Below, one piece after another: positions 27,156 to 36,646 of a stretch of DNA of 64,000 nt (position 1 is the first letter of the stretch; the number at the start of each line of letters is the position of its first letter). Position numbers and translations under genes: made by a program. A model generated the notes under the pieces. It saw nothing but the letters and a program-made list of their open reading frames with translations. It was not told the DNA's origin and made no database searches. The DNA lies in the NCBI RefSeq assembly GCF_002088975.1, contig NZ_NCST01000041.1, positions 1-64,000 on the forward strand, written 5' to 3'. This DNA is from Henriciella aquimarina. Its GTDB lineage: Bacteria; Pseudomonadota; Alphaproteobacteria; Caulobacterales; Hyphomonadaceae.

Positions 27156-29405
27156 ATGAGTTTTCCCGACCGCGAGACAGTACTCGACTTCATCTCCAAT
27201 AATCCCTCGCTCACGACGAAGCAGGAGATTGCGCGCGGCCTGAAGGTCAAGGGCCGCGAACGCCAGGCCCTGCGCGCCATCCTGAAAGAGCTTGAAGCCG
27301 ACGGGACGCTGGAACGCACCGGCAAGCGCGCTTGGGCCAAGGCGGACACACCGCCGCCCACCGGCGTCGTGGTTTTCGAAGAAATCGACAAGGATGGCGA
27401 TCTGATCGCCCGTGCTGTCGGGCGTGAGGGCACATTCGGCCCACCTATCCGCTATGCCGGCTATCAGGGCAAGTCGCGTGGGCCGGCCCCCGGCGTCGGA
27501 GACCGCGGCCTTGCCAAGGTCAATGAGAGCAATGGCGAATACCACGCCAAACTGATCAAGCTGTTCGAACAGCGTGACGAAGACAGCCCGATGACCGGGC
27601 GCTTCGAACGCAATCCGAAGGGCGGGCGCGTTATCCCGGCCAGCCGCAAGGACAAGCGCACGCTGCTGATCGACAGAAGTGACAGTAAGGGCGCCGAGGA
27701 TGGCGACCTGGTCACTGCCATACCGAAGCCAGGCAAGCCGAACGGCCCGGCCTTTGGCGTCGTGACCGAAATTCTCGGGCGCATGGACGATCCGCGCGCG
27801 GCCTCCCTGCTCGCCATTCACGGCCACGACATCCCGGTCGAGTTCCCCAACGATGTCCTCAACGAAGCTGAATCGATCAAGCCGCTGCCGACCGAGCGCG
27901 AGGACCTCACTCATCTCGACCTGATCACTATCGACCCGGCCGATGCACGCGACCATGACGATGCCGTCTATGCCGAAAAACTGGACGATGGGTGGAAGGT
28001 GATTGTCGCGATTGCCGATGTGGCGGCCTATGTCCGGCCCGGCACCGCGCTCGACCGCGAGGCGCAGAAGCGCGGCAACTCCACCTACTTCCCCGACCGC
28101 GTCGTACCGATGTTGCCCTTCGAGCTTTCGGCGGATGCCTGCTCGCTAGTCGATAATGAGGATCGGCCCTGCATGGCCGTCGAGATGATCTTCGACCAAT
28201 CCGGTACGAAACGCTCTCACCGGTTCATTCGCGGCACGATGCGCTCCAAGGCCAAGCTTGCCTATGAGGACGCCCAGGCCGCCATTGACGGCAAGACGGG
28301 CGGACCGGGCGAACCTTGGCTGGAACCAGTCCTGAAACCGCTCTGGGGCGCGTATGAAGCGCTCGGCAAGGCACGGGCGAAACGCGCCCCGCTCGATCTC
28401 GACATGCCGGAAAAGAAGGTCGAGATCGACGAGGACGGCAAGGTCACAGCCATTGTCGAAAAGGAACGCTTCGATGCCCACCGGCTGATCGAGGAGTTCA
28501 TGATCCAGGCCAATGTGGCCGCCGCCGAGACACTGGAAAAGCTCGGTGCGCCCATGCTCTACCGCGTCCACGACCAGCCTTCCGACGCCAAGATCGCCGC
28601 ACTGGCGGACTTCCTGCAGACGCTCGACATCAAATGGGCGCTGGGCGAACGCCCGCAAACCCACCGCTTCAACAAGCTGCTCGGCGAGACGCGCGACACA
28701 GATCATTCGGAAGCCGTCTCCGAGATTGTCCTGCGCTCACAGGCCCAGGCCATCTACGATCCGGACAATGTCGGCCATTTCGGGCTCAATCTGACGCGCT
28801 ATGCCCACTTCACCTCGCCCATCCGGCGCTATAGCGACCTCGTCATTCACCGCGCCCTGATCAGCGCGCTGAAGCTTGGCGATGATGGGCTGACCAAGGA
28901 AATGGGCGCGCAGCTGCACGATCTCGCCAGTCATCTCGTCGACACCGAGCGCCGCTCCATGGCGGCCGAGCGCGAGGCGACCGACCGCTATCTCGCCCTC
29001 TACCTGCAGGACCGGGTCGGCGCGGAATTCGAAGGCCGGATCACCGGCGTGACGCCCGCCGGCCTCTTCATCCGCATGGCCGGAACCGGGGCAGACGGGT
29101 TCTCCCCGATCTCGCGGCTGTCGGATGACTACTGGGTCCATAATGAGCAATCGATGGCGCTCATCGCCCGCGGGTCGGGTAAGCGGTTCGAGCTTGGCCA
29201 GACGGTGAAGGTACGCCTGCAGGAAGTGACCCCGCTCCAGGGCGGGCTTCTGCTCGAGGTCCTCTCGCCGCCCAAACCGAAAAAGCCCGGCGAAAAACCG
29301 CCCCCCTCGCGTGGCGGCAGGTCTGGCCCGCGTGGAAAGAACCGTGGCAAGCTTTCTTCCAAGCCCCGCCACAAGGGGAAGAAGAAAAAGGGAGGAAAGC
29401 GCTGA
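27156..29405 (+). CDS. rnr: Ribonuclease R
   Basis: 749 residues from this ATG; a GTG two codons earlier is an alternative. RNase R is a processive 3'-5' exoribonuclease able to unwind structured RNA. Seen: an N-terminal winged-helix region (residues about 10-60), cold-shock domains, the RNB catalytic domain with DLITIDPADARDHDDAVYAE (metal-binding aspartates) and HFTSPIRRYSDLVIHRAL, a C-terminal S1 domain (VGAEFEGRITGVTPAGLFIR), and a basic Lys/Gly/Arg tail. The stop overlaps the Nudix start by one base. Confidence 0.96.
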   Translation: MSFPDRETVLDFISNNPSLTTKQEIARGLKVKGRERQALRAILKELEADGTLERTGKRAWAKADTPPPTGVVVFEEIDKDGDLIARAVGREGTFGPPIRYAGYQGKSRGPAPGVGDRGLAKVNESNGEYHAKLIKLFEQRDEDSPMTGRFERNPKGGRVIPASRKDKRTLLIDRSDSKGAEDGDLVTAIPKPGKPNGPAFGVVTEILGRMDDPRAASLLAIHGHDIPVEFPNDVLNEAESIKPLPTEREDLTHLDLITIDPADARDHDDAVYAEKLDDGWKVIVAIADVAAYVRPGTALDREAQKRGNSTYFPDRVVPMLPFELSADACSLVDNEDRPCMAVEMIFDQSGTKRSHRFIRGTMRSKAKLAYEDAQAAIDGKTGGPGEPWLEPVLKPLWGAYEALGKARAKRAPLDLDMPEKKVEIDEDGKVTAIVEKERFDAHRLIEEFMIQANVAAAETLEKLGAPMLYRVHDQPSDAKIAALADFLQTLDIKWALGERPQTHRFNKLLGETRDTDHSEAVSEIVLRSQAQAIYDPDNVGHFGLNLTRYAHFTSPIRRYSDLVIHRALISALKLGDDGLTKEMGAQLHDLASHLVDTERRSMAAEREATDRYLALYLQDRVGAEFEGRITGVTPAGLFIRMAGTGADGFSPISRLSDDYWVHNEQSMALIARGSGKRFELGQTVKVRLQEVTPLQGGLLLEVLSPPKPKKPGEKPPPSRGGRSGPRGKNRGKLSSKPRHKGKKKKGGKR

Positions 29406-30133
29406 TGACCGTCAAACTCGGCAGCGCTTATGACAAGGAAGGCGACGGCGACATCATCCAGAAGGATAAACCGACACCGCGTCCGCGCGATGCCGCCACC
29501 CTGATCCTGATACGCCGCGACCAGGCCCAACCGCGCCTGCTGCTTGGCAAGCGCTCCGGGCGTCATGACTTCATGCCGGATAAATACGTCTTTCCTGGCG
29601 GACGCGTCGACGCCGCCGATGGGCGCGTCCCCAGCTTGTCGGAACTGCGCGGCCCCGTCGAACGGATGCTGGCCCACAAGACGCGGCGCAAACCCCGTGC
29701 TTTCGGCCTGACGGCGATCCGCGAGACATTCGAGGAAACCGGCCTGATCGTCGGACGTCCGGGCGATTTCCCGGGCACCCCGGCGGCAGACTGGACGAAG
29801 TACGCCGCACAAGGCGCCGCGCCCTGCCTCAAGGGCTTCACCTTTATTGGCCGGGCGATCACCCCGCCCTACCGCCCGAAACGGTTCGATGCGCGCTTCT
29901 TCATGGCCGAAGCCGAGGATGTGCTGATCGACGAGCGCCCCGCCATAGACGGCGCCGAGTTGCACGACCTGCAATGGGTAACGTTGAAAGATGCCATGGG
30001 GCTCGACCTGCCCAATGTGACCCGCTTCATGATTGGCGAAATCGATGAGCGCCTGAAACAGAAAGATCCTGAAGGCTTGCGCCCGCCCTTCCTGCGCTGG
30101 ACGCCCGGCGGGCATTCCCGCGACAGGATCTGA
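29405..30133 (+). CDS. Nudix hydrolase family protein
   Basis: 242 residues. A Nudix fold is indicated by AATLILIRR, KYVFPGGRVDAADGRVP and the Nudix helix RETFEETGLIVGRP. The spacing between the glycines and the helix is longer than in the classic box, as in larger CoA-pyrophosphatase-like members. The substrate is unknown. It is coupled to rnr by a one-base stop/start overlap (TGATG), an arrangement suggesting a shared transcript. Confidence 0.85.
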   Translation: MTVKLGSAYDKEGDGDIIQKDKPTPRPRDAATLILIRRDQAQPRLLLGKRSGRHDFMPDKYVFPGGRVDAADGRVPSLSELRGPVERMLAHKTRRKPRAFGLTAIRETFEETGLIVGRPGDFPGTPAADWTKYAAQGAAPCLKGFTFIGRAITPPYRPKRFDARFFMAEAEDVLIDERPAIDGAELHDLQWVTLKDAMGLDLPNVTRFMIGEIDERLKQKDPEGLRPPFLRWTPGGHSRDRI

Positions 30134-30158
30134 GTTTCAGTGCTATGCGCACAGCCGC

Positions 30159-30187
30159 TTGACTTTGGGCACCTGCCCCTTCATTAA
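30159..30187 (+). promoter_or_regulatory. Possible sigma-70-type promoter for rpmG
   Basis: TTGACT (30159-30164) and CATTAA (30182-30187) are separated by 17 bases, 42 bases before the rpmG start. The -35 box is close to consensus and the -10 is moderate. It would let rpmG be expressed independently of rnr and the Nudix gene. Confidence 0.5.
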
Positions 30188-30229
30188 GCGCCCTTCGAAT
30201 TCCAGAAACACCCGAAACGAGCTTTTGTC

Positions 30230-30397
30230 ATGGCCAAGCCGACAACCATCAAGATTCGCCTGAACTCGACTGCCGGGACGGGCTTTTTCTATGTGACCAA
30301 GAAGAACCCGCGCAACCTCACCGAAAAGCTGGTGATGCGCAAATACGACCCGATTGCGAAAAAGCATGTCGAGTTCAAGGAAGGCAAGATCAAGTAA
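30230..30397 (+). CDS. rpmG: 50S ribosomal protein L33
   Basis: 55 residues. The protein reads as alphaproteobacterial L33 throughout ([20 protein letters not shown], then [18 protein letters not shown] and the end EFKEGKIK). The cysteines of zinc-binding L33 forms are absent, so it is the zinc-free type. It follows the Nudix gene and is ended by a strong hairpin terminator 30 bases downstream. Confidence 0.98.
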   Translation: MAKPTTIKIRLNSTAGTGFFYVTKKNPRNLTEKLVMRKYDPIAKKHVEFKEGKIK

Positions 30398-30426
30398 AGG
30401 TCTTCTCCTTCGAGACGTCTTTGAAG

Positions 30427-30454
30427 AGCCGGGCCGAAAAGCCCGGCTTTTTCT
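30427..30454 (+). terminator. Intrinsic terminator of rpmG
   Basis: The arms AGCCGGGC and GCCCGGCT form a perfect 8-base GC-rich stem around CGAAAA, followed by TTTTCT. It is a classic rho-independent terminator. Confidence 0.92.
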
Positions 30455-30531
30455 ATGCTTTCTCCGTAATACCCCCTATGGAGTCCGGCACATGCTGGTT
30501 ATGATATTGCCGCTAGCAATAGGAGGTTTTT

Positions 30532-30996
30532 ATGGCTCTGGAATTCAATAAGGTTGTTGCTGTGATTGATGTCGATGACAGTCTGGCAGAGACCGTCTTC
30601 GATATCGCAAAGCAGATGACGGCCGCCTCCGGTGAGCTGCACGCCATCGATTCCAATCCTTACATAACGACCTTCGAATCTCCTTATGCGAGCGGCGCGC
30701 TGGAAGCCGATGCCAAGGCGCATGAGGCGGATGGCAAGCGGCGCATGGACAAGCTCAAGGAACTGGCTGACACAAAGGGCGGAGCCGCGAAACTCGCTGT
30801 GCTGGAAGGTAATCCCTCCCGCGATGCGGCCAGCTATGCCAAGAAGAACAATGTCGACCTGATCGTCATCGGCTCACACCAGAAGAACTGGTGGAAGCGG
30901 CTTCTGGAAGGCTCCGAAAGCTCCGACATGATCCGCGAAGCCCCTTGCGCGGTCTTCGTCGTGACCACGGCCCATCAGAAGCGCGCCAAGGCCTGA
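30532..30996 (+). CDS. Universal stress protein, UspA family
   Basis: 154 residues, a single Usp domain. Seen: KVVAVIDVDDSLAETVF at the start, the central VLEGNPSRDAASYAKKNNVDLIVIGSHQKNW, and the ending DMIREAPCAVFVVTT. The ATP-binding pattern G-2x-G-9x-G(S/T) is incomplete. The ribosome site AGGAGG, 5 bases before ATG, is the strongest in the window, so high expression is likely. A short inverted repeat (ATTGC-CGCTA-GCAAT, 30506-30520) abuts it and might be an operator. It is convergent with pleD, with 18 bases between stops. Confidence 0.88.
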   Translation: MALEFNKVVAVIDVDDSLAETVFDIAKQMTAASGELHAIDSNPYITTFESPYASGALEADAKAHEADGKRRMDKLKELADTKGGAAKLAVLEGNPSRDAASYAKKNNVDLIVIGSHQKNWWKRLLEGSESSDMIREAPCAVFVVTTAHQKRAKA

Positions 30997-31014
30997 CAGG
31001 CCCCCTAGCCTGCC

Positions 31015-32385
31015 TCAGGCGGCAAGATTACTGACACGGTTCCGTCCGGCCGTCTTGGCGCGGTAAAGCGCTTCGTCGGCCCGTTTCAGAATGGCGGCAA
31101 CCGTGTCGTTCTCGCCCTCGAATGCGGCAACCCCCGCGCTCACCGTAACGCTGAGCGTCTGATGCCCTTCTGAATCGAGCTCGAAAGGCCCGGCCGCAAT
31201 CGCCCGGCGGATACGCTCGGCCGCCTTGCAGGCGAGCTGACCGCTTGTCTCCGGCATGATGATGAGAAACTCTTCCCCGCCCGGACGGCAGACAATGTCC
31301 TTCGGGCGGACATGGGTGAGGATGCGTTCGGCAAATTGCTGCAGCACCCGGTCGCCTGCTTCGTGGCCATACTTGTCGTTGACCTGTTTGAAGTGGTCGA
31401 TATCGGCCGCGATCACCGACATGGACTGACCGCCGGAGGCGGCGCGCTTCATCCACAGCGCCAGCTGATTGGTCATGTAACGGCGATTGTAGAGCCCGGT
31501 CAGCTGGTCGACCACGGACAGTTCCAGGCCCCGGTCGACCCGCCGGCGCAGGATCTCCATGTACCGGGTCCGCTTGGTCTGCGTCGACACACGTGCCGTA
31601 AGCTCTTCGGAAATGATCGGCGTCAGGATGACATCGTTTGCCCCAAGCTCCAGCGCCTGGGCCGCCATATCCTGGTCCTGCGGATCGGCGACCACGATGA
31701 TCGAAAGCCCGCGCGTGACCTCGCTCGTGCGAAAATGCGCACAAAGACGCAGCGGGTCATAGGTCTGATGGCTGAGCGAGAGCAGGACAATGTCGAGATT
31801 GCTGCTGCGGCGATCGCCGGGGCTGCCGGCCTCGTCCAGCGAGAGGACCCGGTGCCCGGCCTCCTCGAGAGGCTGGCGGATCGCCTTGCTGCCACGCGGA
31901 TTCGTGTCGACGAGAAGGACATTGGCCTTGCGGTCGAGCGAGAGCGTTTCTTCCTCGCTCAGCGCCCCGGCGCGCACGCCGCTCGCCTCGCGTTTTCTGA
32001 GTTCGCCGGCCACGGCATTGTAGCGGTTGAGCGCATTGATCCGCGCCATCAGCGCGAAATCGTCCACGGGCTTGGTCAGGAAATCGTCTGCACCGGCCTG
32101 CAGGCCGCGCACGCGGTCTGCTGTTTCGCTGAGCGCGGTGAGCATGACGATCGGAATATGTGCCGTCTCGGCGTCTTCCTTGAGCCGGCGGCAGACCTCG
32201 TAACCGTCCATGCCTGGCATCATGATATCGAGCAGGATGATATCGGGCTCTTCGGTCCGCGTGAGTTCAATGGCCTGCTGCCCGTTTTCGGCCAGCAGGA
32301 CACTGTAATACTTCGCCTCCAGCTTCGCCTGCATCAGACGCCGGTTGGCGAGGATGTCGTCGACAACAAGGATGCGGGCGCTCAT
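31015..32385 (-). CDS. pleD: PleD-type response regulator diguanylate cyclase (REC-REC-GGDEF)
   Basis: 456 residues. It makes cyclic di-GMP when phosphorylated. REC1 (1-120) has ILVVDD, phospho-acceptor aspartate in [14 protein letters not shown], and TKPV. REC2 (about 155-275) lacks an acceptor aspartate, as in Caulobacter PleD where it is an adaptor. The GGDEF domain carries the active GGEEF, and RPKD five residues before it fits the product-inhibition I-site (RxxD). It overlaps divK by 4 bases. In Caulobacter, PleD controls the swarmer-to-stalked change. Confidence 0.95.
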   Translation of the reverse strand: MSARILVVDDILANRRLMQAKLEAKYYSVLLAENGQQAIELTRTEEPDIILLDIMMPGMDGYEVCRRLKEDAETAHIPIVMLTALSETADRVRGLQAGADDFLTKPVDDFALMARINALNRYNAVAGELRKREASGVRAGALSEEETLSLDRKANVLLVDTNPRGSKAIRQPLEEAGHRVLSLDEAGSPGDRRSSNLDIVLLSLSHQTYDPLRLCAHFRTSEVTRGLSIIVVADPQDQDMAAQALELGANDVILTPIISEELTARVSTQTKRTRYMEILRRRVDRGLELSVVDQLTGLYNRRYMTNQLALWMKRAASGGQSMSVIAADIDHFKQVNDKYGHEAGDRVLQQFAERILTHVRPKDIVCRPGGEEFLIIMPETSGQLACKAAERIRRAIAAGPFELDSEGHQTLSVTVSAGVAAFEGENDTVAAILKRADEALYRAKTAGRNRVSNLAA

Positions 32386-32774
32386 GCAGCCTGCCTGTCA
32401 GAAACCAGTTCTTCGACGGTTGAAAGGAAGGAGCGCATCTGGATCGGCTTGGAGAGATAGCCTTCGCAGCCGGCCTCGCGCACCCGCTGTTCATCAGCGC
32501 GCATCGCGAACGCCGTCACGGCGAGGACCGGGATGTGACGAATCGCTTCGTCATCCTTGATCCAGCGGGTGATATCGAGGCCGGAAACTTCCGGCAGCTG
32601 GATATCCATGACGATCAGATCCGGCATGTGCTGGCGAGTCAGTTCGACGGCTTTGGCGCCATCACGGCATTGCAACGTCTCGAAGCCGAAGGCATCCAGC
32701 AGGTCGCAGAAGAGCCGCATATTCAGCTCATTGTCTTCCACGACCAGGACGGTTTTCTTGTCGCCTGTTGCCAT
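32382..32774 (-). CDS. divK: Single-domain response regulator DivK
   Basis: 130 residues from the ATG giving [18 protein letters not shown]. It is one receiver domain only. The phospho-acceptor aspartate lies in [13 protein letters not shown], with VTAFAM and GYLSKPI completing the active site. DivK carries signals from DivJ/PleC to DivL-CckA and so sets CtrA activity and cell polarity in Caulobacterales. It is coupled to pleD by ATGA, the known divK-pleD operon. A CtrA-like site with an adjoining GANTC lies about 60 bases upstream. Confidence 0.95.
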   Translation of the reverse strand: MATGDKKTVLVVEDNELNMRLFCDLLDAFGFETLQCRDGAKAVELTRQHMPDLIVMDIQLPEVSGLDITRWIKDDEAIRHIPVLAVTAFAMRADEQRVREAGCEGYLSKPIQMRSFLSTVEELVSDRQAA

Positions 32775-32798
32775 TACTGCGATCTCAACTGTGCGCGT

Positions 32799-32850
32799 GA
32801 TTCCCTCAACCAACAAATTTCTAGCACGGAGAGTCTTAATCTTTGTTTGA
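32799..32850 (-). promoter_or_regulatory. Candidate CtrA box and CcrM sites in the divK-dinB intergenic region
   Basis: On the plus strand TTAA (32836-32839) and TTGA (32847-32850) are 7 bases apart, one mismatch from the CtrA consensus TTAA-N7-TTAA. The CcrM motif GANTC occurs as GAGTC at 32831-32835, touching the box, and as GATTC at 32799-32803. It lies 62-76 bases upstream of divK and about 50 upstream of dinB. CtrA control of divK is known in Caulobacter; here it is inferred from sequence. Confidence 0.55.
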
Positions 32851-32899
32851 ACCGGCCATTTGAACTTGTCCCGATCCCGGGAACATGAGATGAACAAAC

Positions 32900-34180
32900 A
32901 TGCATAGTCTGTGCAGGACCTGCTCGCATATCTTTGCCGGACAGGCGGATGCCTGCCCGCAATGCAGCAGTGCCCGTCTCATATCCCATCCCCGGCTACC
33001 CCACCTCTCCGTCGCCCACATCGACTGTGATGCATTCTACGCAGCAATCGAGAAGCGCGACAATCCCGAACTGCGCAACAAGCCCGTCATTGTTGGCGGG
33101 GGCACGCGCGGCGTGGTCTCGACATGCTGTTATATTGCCCGGCTGGACGGGGTGCATTCGGCGATGCCGATGTTCAAGGCGCTGAAAGCCTGTCCGAACG
33201 CCGTTGTCCTTCGTCCGGATTTCCAGAAGTATTCAGCCGTCTCGCGCAATATCCGGGCGAGGCTCGAAGCATTGACCCCGCTTGTTCAGATGGTCTCCAT
33301 CGATGAAGGCTACGTCGACCTTTCCGGCACAGCGCGCCTGCATGCCCATCCGCCGGCGGCCCTGCTGGCGACACTGGCGCGTGAGATCGAGGAGGATCTC
33401 GGCATCACCATCTCGATCGGCCTCTCCGCCAACCGCTTTCTCGCAAAGATGGCCAGCGAGATGGACAAGCCGCGCGGCTTCGCCGTGATTGCGCCCGAAG
33501 AGGTTGGCGACATTCTGGGCCCGATGCCGATCAGCACCATTCACGGCGTCGGCCCCACCTTCTCGAAGCGGCTTGCGGGCGATGGCTACCGGCTGATCAG
33601 CGATGTCCGCCGGGCGGATCGAAAGACGCTGCTGCTGCGATATGGCGAGAGCGGCCAGCATCTCTGGGAACGCGCCCACGGGATCGACCACAGGACAGTG
33701 TCGCCCAAGCACGAGCGCAAATCCGTCTCTGCCGAACGGACCTTCAGCGAGGACATTTCAGACCGGGCCATCCTGGAAGACCGGCTCTGGTCTGTCTGCG
33801 AGGAAACCGCCACCCGCGCCAAGAAGCACGGCATTGCGGGCTATGTCGTCACGCTGAAGCTCAAGCGGAAGGATTTCCGCACCCTCACCCGCAGCGTCAC
33901 GCTGAGCGATCCGACCCAGCTCGCCCAGACATTGTTCCGCACCGCCCGGCCGCTGCTCGAACGCGAGACGACGGGGCGCACGGCCTACCGCCTCATCGGG
34001 ATTGGCCTCTCCGACCTCTGCCCGTCCGGCGAGGATCATGCAGACCTTGTCGACCCTGGCGTCGCCAAGCGCGCGGCGGCCGAACGGGCCGCCGACAAGG
34101 CCCGTCACCGCTTCGGTCTTGCCGCCGTCCAGACGGGTCGCGGCGTGCGGCTGGAAAAGCGCAATTCACCCCGCGACTGA
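32900..34180 (+). CDS. dinB: DNA polymerase IV with N-terminal zinc ribbon
   Basis: 426 residues. It is a Y-family translesion polymerase. An N-terminal extension of about 35 residues carries C5xxC8 and C19xxC22, a likely zinc ribbon absent from E. coli DinB. The polymerase domain starts at [15 protein letters not shown] (metal-binding aspartate), with [11 protein letters not shown] carrying the second acidic pair, then helix-hairpin-helix [15 protein letters not shown] and the little finger (about 240-370). The C-terminus is rich in Ala/Arg. It is divergent from divK-pleD, separated by 125 bases. Confidence 0.93.
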   Translation: MHSLCRTCSHIFAGQADACPQCSSARLISHPRLPHLSVAHIDCDAFYAAIEKRDNPELRNKPVIVGGGTRGVVSTCCYIARLDGVHSAMPMFKALKACPNAVVLRPDFQKYSAVSRNIRARLEALTPLVQMVSIDEGYVDLSGTARLHAHPPAALLATLAREIEEDLGITISIGLSANRFLAKMASEMDKPRGFAVIAPEEVGDILGPMPISTIHGVGPTFSKRLAGDGYRLISDVRRADRKTLLLRYGESGQHLWERAHGIDHRTVSPKHERKSVSAERTFSEDISDRAILEDRLWSVCEETATRAKKHGIAGYVVTLKLKRKDFRTLTRSVTLSDPTQLAQTLFRTARPLLERETTGRTAYRLIGIGLSDLCPSGEDHADLVDPGVAKRAAAERAADKARHRFGLAAVQTGRGVRLEKRNSPRD

Positions 34181-34255
34181 TCTGCACCTTGCCCGGCAGC
34201 GGCGCATGTGTCTAAACCGCCTCAAATCCAACATGACGTAGGAGCATCCTCTCAC

Positions 34256-34717
34256 ATGAGCCCCCCTGAAGCCCGTCTTGCCGACCTCGGCATCTCCCTG
34301 CCCGAACCGATGAATGCTGTTGCGAACTATGTTCCCTTCGTGATCAGCGGCAACCAGCTTTTCATCTCTGGCCAGATCAGCGCCACGCCGGACGGGCGAA
34401 TCACGGGGCGGCTCGGCGAGACGATGGACCTGCCGGCCGGCCAGCAGGCAGCCCGTCAGTGCGGCATCAACCTCATTGCCCAGTGCAAGGCCGCCGTCGG
34501 CGACCTGTCCAGGATTTCGCGGGTCGTGAAACTTGGCGGCTTCGTGAACTCGCACCCGCTCTTCACCGACATCCCGCAGGTCATCAATGGCTGCTCCGAC
34601 CTCATGGTCGAGGTCTTCGGCGACAAGGGCCGCCATGCCCGCTCGGCCGTGGCCTGCCCCACCCTGCCGCTAGGTGTTGCCGTGGAAATCGACGGAATAT
34701 TCGAGATCGAGGGCTGA
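34256..34717 (+). CDS. RidA/YjgF family protein
   Basis: 153 residues from the ATG giving MSPPEARLADLGISLPEP. An earlier ATG at 34208 overruns the ribosome site GGAG. RidA proteins deaminate reactive enamine/imine intermediates. The family shows NYVPFVISGNQLFISGQI, then NLIAQCKAAVGDLSRISRVVKLGGFVNS, and the end ARSAVACPTLPLGVAVEIDG with the conserved arginine of active members. It starts 75 bases after dinB and precedes the phosphodiesterase gene by 7 bases. Confidence 0.9.
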   Translation: MSPPEARLADLGISLPEPMNAVANYVPFVISGNQLFISGQISATPDGRITGRLGETMDLPAGQQAARQCGINLIAQCKAAVGDLSRISRVVKLGGFVNSHPLFTDIPQVINGCSDLMVEVFGDKGRHARSAVACPTLPLGVAVEIDGIFEIEG

Positions 34718-34724
34718 TACAGAT

Positions 34725-35453
34725 ATGGCGGAGCGGTTCCCGCTGCTCGATTATGCTTATGCCCATCGTGGCCTCTGGCGCGAGGATGGCCGGCCTGAAA
34801 ACAGCCTGGAAGCCATTCTCGCCGCCGCAGATGCGGGGCTTGGCTGCGAAATCGACGTCCGCCCCGCCGCCTGCGGAACCCCTGTCGTCTTCCACGATCC
34901 GGTGCTCGACCGGATGACGGACCAGGCCGGCCTGGTTTCACATTACCCGGCCGACTATCTCGAAACGCTCTACCTGAAGGGGCGCGGCACCTTTGCCAGG
35001 CTGTCCAAAGTGCTGGACGCCTGGCCGGGAGAGACGCCCCTTCTCATAGAGATGAAGATCGACGGCAGCACCGATGCCTTCGGCTTTGCCAGGCTCGTCT
35101 CAGAGCGAGTGGCGGCCCACAAGGGGCCGGCGGCGCTCATGAGCTTCAGCCCGCGGGCCGTCAGTTCTGTCGAGGCCGGCCTGATGAAGGGCGCGCTCGT
35201 CATGCCGAGCCTGATGACGTCCGACGATCTTCCGCTGGACGCGCTGATCAGCAGCGCCGCCGGTCTGACGCCGGATTATCTTGCCTGCCACGTCACGGAT
35301 GCCGAAGCGGCTGCCCGCATGGCGAGCGATTACGGTTTGCCCATGGCGGTCTGGACGGTCCCCAGCGCGGACATCGCCAAAAAAATGGCGCGTCTGCCTG
35401 TGGCCCAGATCTTCGAAGGCTTCGATCCGGCCTTTGCGCGGCCGGGCACATGA
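34725..35453 (+). CDS. Glycerophosphodiester phosphodiesterase family protein
   Basis: 242 residues from the ATG giving MAERFPLLDYAYAHRG. It is a GDPD-type TIM barrel. Seen: the catalytic HRG (YAHRGLWREDGRPENS), EIDVRP with metal-binding acids, the second histidine in VVFHDPVLDRMTDQ, and LLIEMKID. No signal peptide, so it is cytoplasmic like UgpQ and would release glycerol-3-phosphate from glycerophosphodiesters. It follows the RidA-like gene by 7 bases and precedes the FemAB-like gene by 15. Confidence 0.92.
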   Translation: MAERFPLLDYAYAHRGLWREDGRPENSLEAILAAADAGLGCEIDVRPAACGTPVVFHDPVLDRMTDQAGLVSHYPADYLETLYLKGRGTFARLSKVLDAWPGETPLLIEMKIDGSTDAFGFARLVSERVAAHKGPAALMSFSPRAVSSVEAGLMKGALVMPSLMTSDDLPLDALISSAAGLTPDYLACHVTDAEAAARMASDYGLPMAVWTVPSADIAKKMARLPVAQIFEGFDPAFARPGT

Positions 35454-35468
35454 CCTACCTTTGACGGT

Positions 35469-36632
35469 ATGGACGAAGCGAGTTTCCAGATCCGGCTGAT
35501 TCACGGTCTCAACGAAATCGATCCAGATGACTGGAATGCCATCGCCAATCCCCCCGGTCTGCCATACGACCCTTTTCTGAGCTGGGAATTCCTAGAAGCC
35601 CTCGAACAGACACGCGCCGCCTGTCCCGAGACCGGCTGGGCCCCGCATCATATCCTTCTTGAAGCGCCAGGCCGCGGCCTCATCGGCGCGATGCCGCTCT
35701 ATCTCAAGGCACACTCGCAGGGCGAATTCGTCTTCGACCATGGCTGGGCGGATGCCTATGAACGCGCGGGCGGACGTTATTATCCCAAACTGCTATCTGC
35801 TGTGCCCTTCACGCCTGTGACCGGCCGGCGGCGCCTCGTCAAACCAGGCCCGGACGAGACGCGGATCGCCAATGCCCTGCTGTCCGGCGCCGTCCAGATC
35901 GCCCACCAGAACGACCTCTCCTCGCTGCACGTGAACTTCATCTCGAAAGACGAAGCCGACGCGATGGAAGAGACCGGGCTGATGATCCGCACCGACCAGC
36001 AATTCCACTGGCACAATCGCGGCTATGAAAGCTTTGACGATTTCCTCGCCGAGCTTTCCTCGGCCAAGCGAAAGAACCTCCGCAAGGAGCGCCGCAAGGC
36101 GCAGGAGGGGCTCGATTTCGTCCACCTTACCGGCGATGAGATCACCGAGGCCCACTGGGATACTTTCTACGAATTCTACATGGACACCGGCGCGCGCAAA
36201 TGGGGCTCGCCCTATCTCAACCGCGAGACCTTCTCGCTGCTGGGCGAGCGGCTGCGCGACCATATCCTGCTTGTCTTCGCCATGGAGGACGGCACCCCGA
36301 TTGCCGGCGCGCTCAACATGATCGGGGGCGAACGCCTCTTCGGGCGCTACTGGGGCACGATCGACCCGCGCCCCATGCTGCATTTCGAGACCTGCTACTA
36401 TCAGGCCATCGATTTCGCCATCGACCACGGGCTGAAAGTGGTCGAGGCCGGCGCCCAGGGCGGTCACAAGCTGGCGCGCGGCTATGTGCCGGAGACGACC
36501 TACTCAGCGCACTGGATCGCGCATGAAGGCCTTGCCATGGCCATCGAGGACTATCTCGAGCGCGAACGCGTCGCGGTTGACCGGGATGCGGCTTTCCTTC
36601 GCGAGCGCACACCCTTTAAGAAAGACAGATGA
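35469..36632 (+). CDS. FemAB-like GNAT-fold protein (DUF482/peptidogalycan biosynthesis family)
   Basis: 387 residues. It matches the FemAB_like (DUF482) family: PYDPFLSWEFLEALEQT near the start, VFDHGWADAYERAGGRYYPKL, then FISKDEADAME, SAKRKNLRKERRKAQ and the end AGAQGGHKLARGYVPETTYS. The family carries a double GNAT fold; its true substrate is not known. It lies in a run of closely spaced genes (phosphodiesterase, this gene, HIT protein). A tRNA-dependent aminoacyl transfer role is only suggested by distant similarity to FemAB. Confidence 0.85.
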   Translation: MDEASFQIRLIHGLNEIDPDDWNAIANPPGLPYDPFLSWEFLEALEQTRAACPETGWAPHHILLEAPGRGLIGAMPLYLKAHSQGEFVFDHGWADAYERAGGRYYPKLLSAVPFTPVTGRRRLVKPGPDETRIANALLSGAVQIAHQNDLSSLHVNFISKDEADAMEETGLMIRTDQQFHWHNRGYESFDDFLAELSSAKRKNLRKERRKAQEGLDFVHLTGDEITEAHWDTFYEFYMDTGARKWGSPYLNRETFSLLGERLRDHILLVFAMEDGTPIAGALNMIGGERLFGRYWGTIDPRPMLHFETCYYQAIDFAIDHGLKVVEAGAQGGHKLARGYVPETTYSAHWIAHEGLAMAIEDYLERERVAVDRDAAFLRERTPFKKDR

Positions 36633-36646
36633 AAGGGGCCTGATTC

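Noticed and set aside
30506-30520. Inverted repeat before the stress protein as an FNR/FixK box
   Set aside because: ATTGC-N5-GCAAT does not fit TTGAT-N4-ATCAA; kept only as a remark under the gene.
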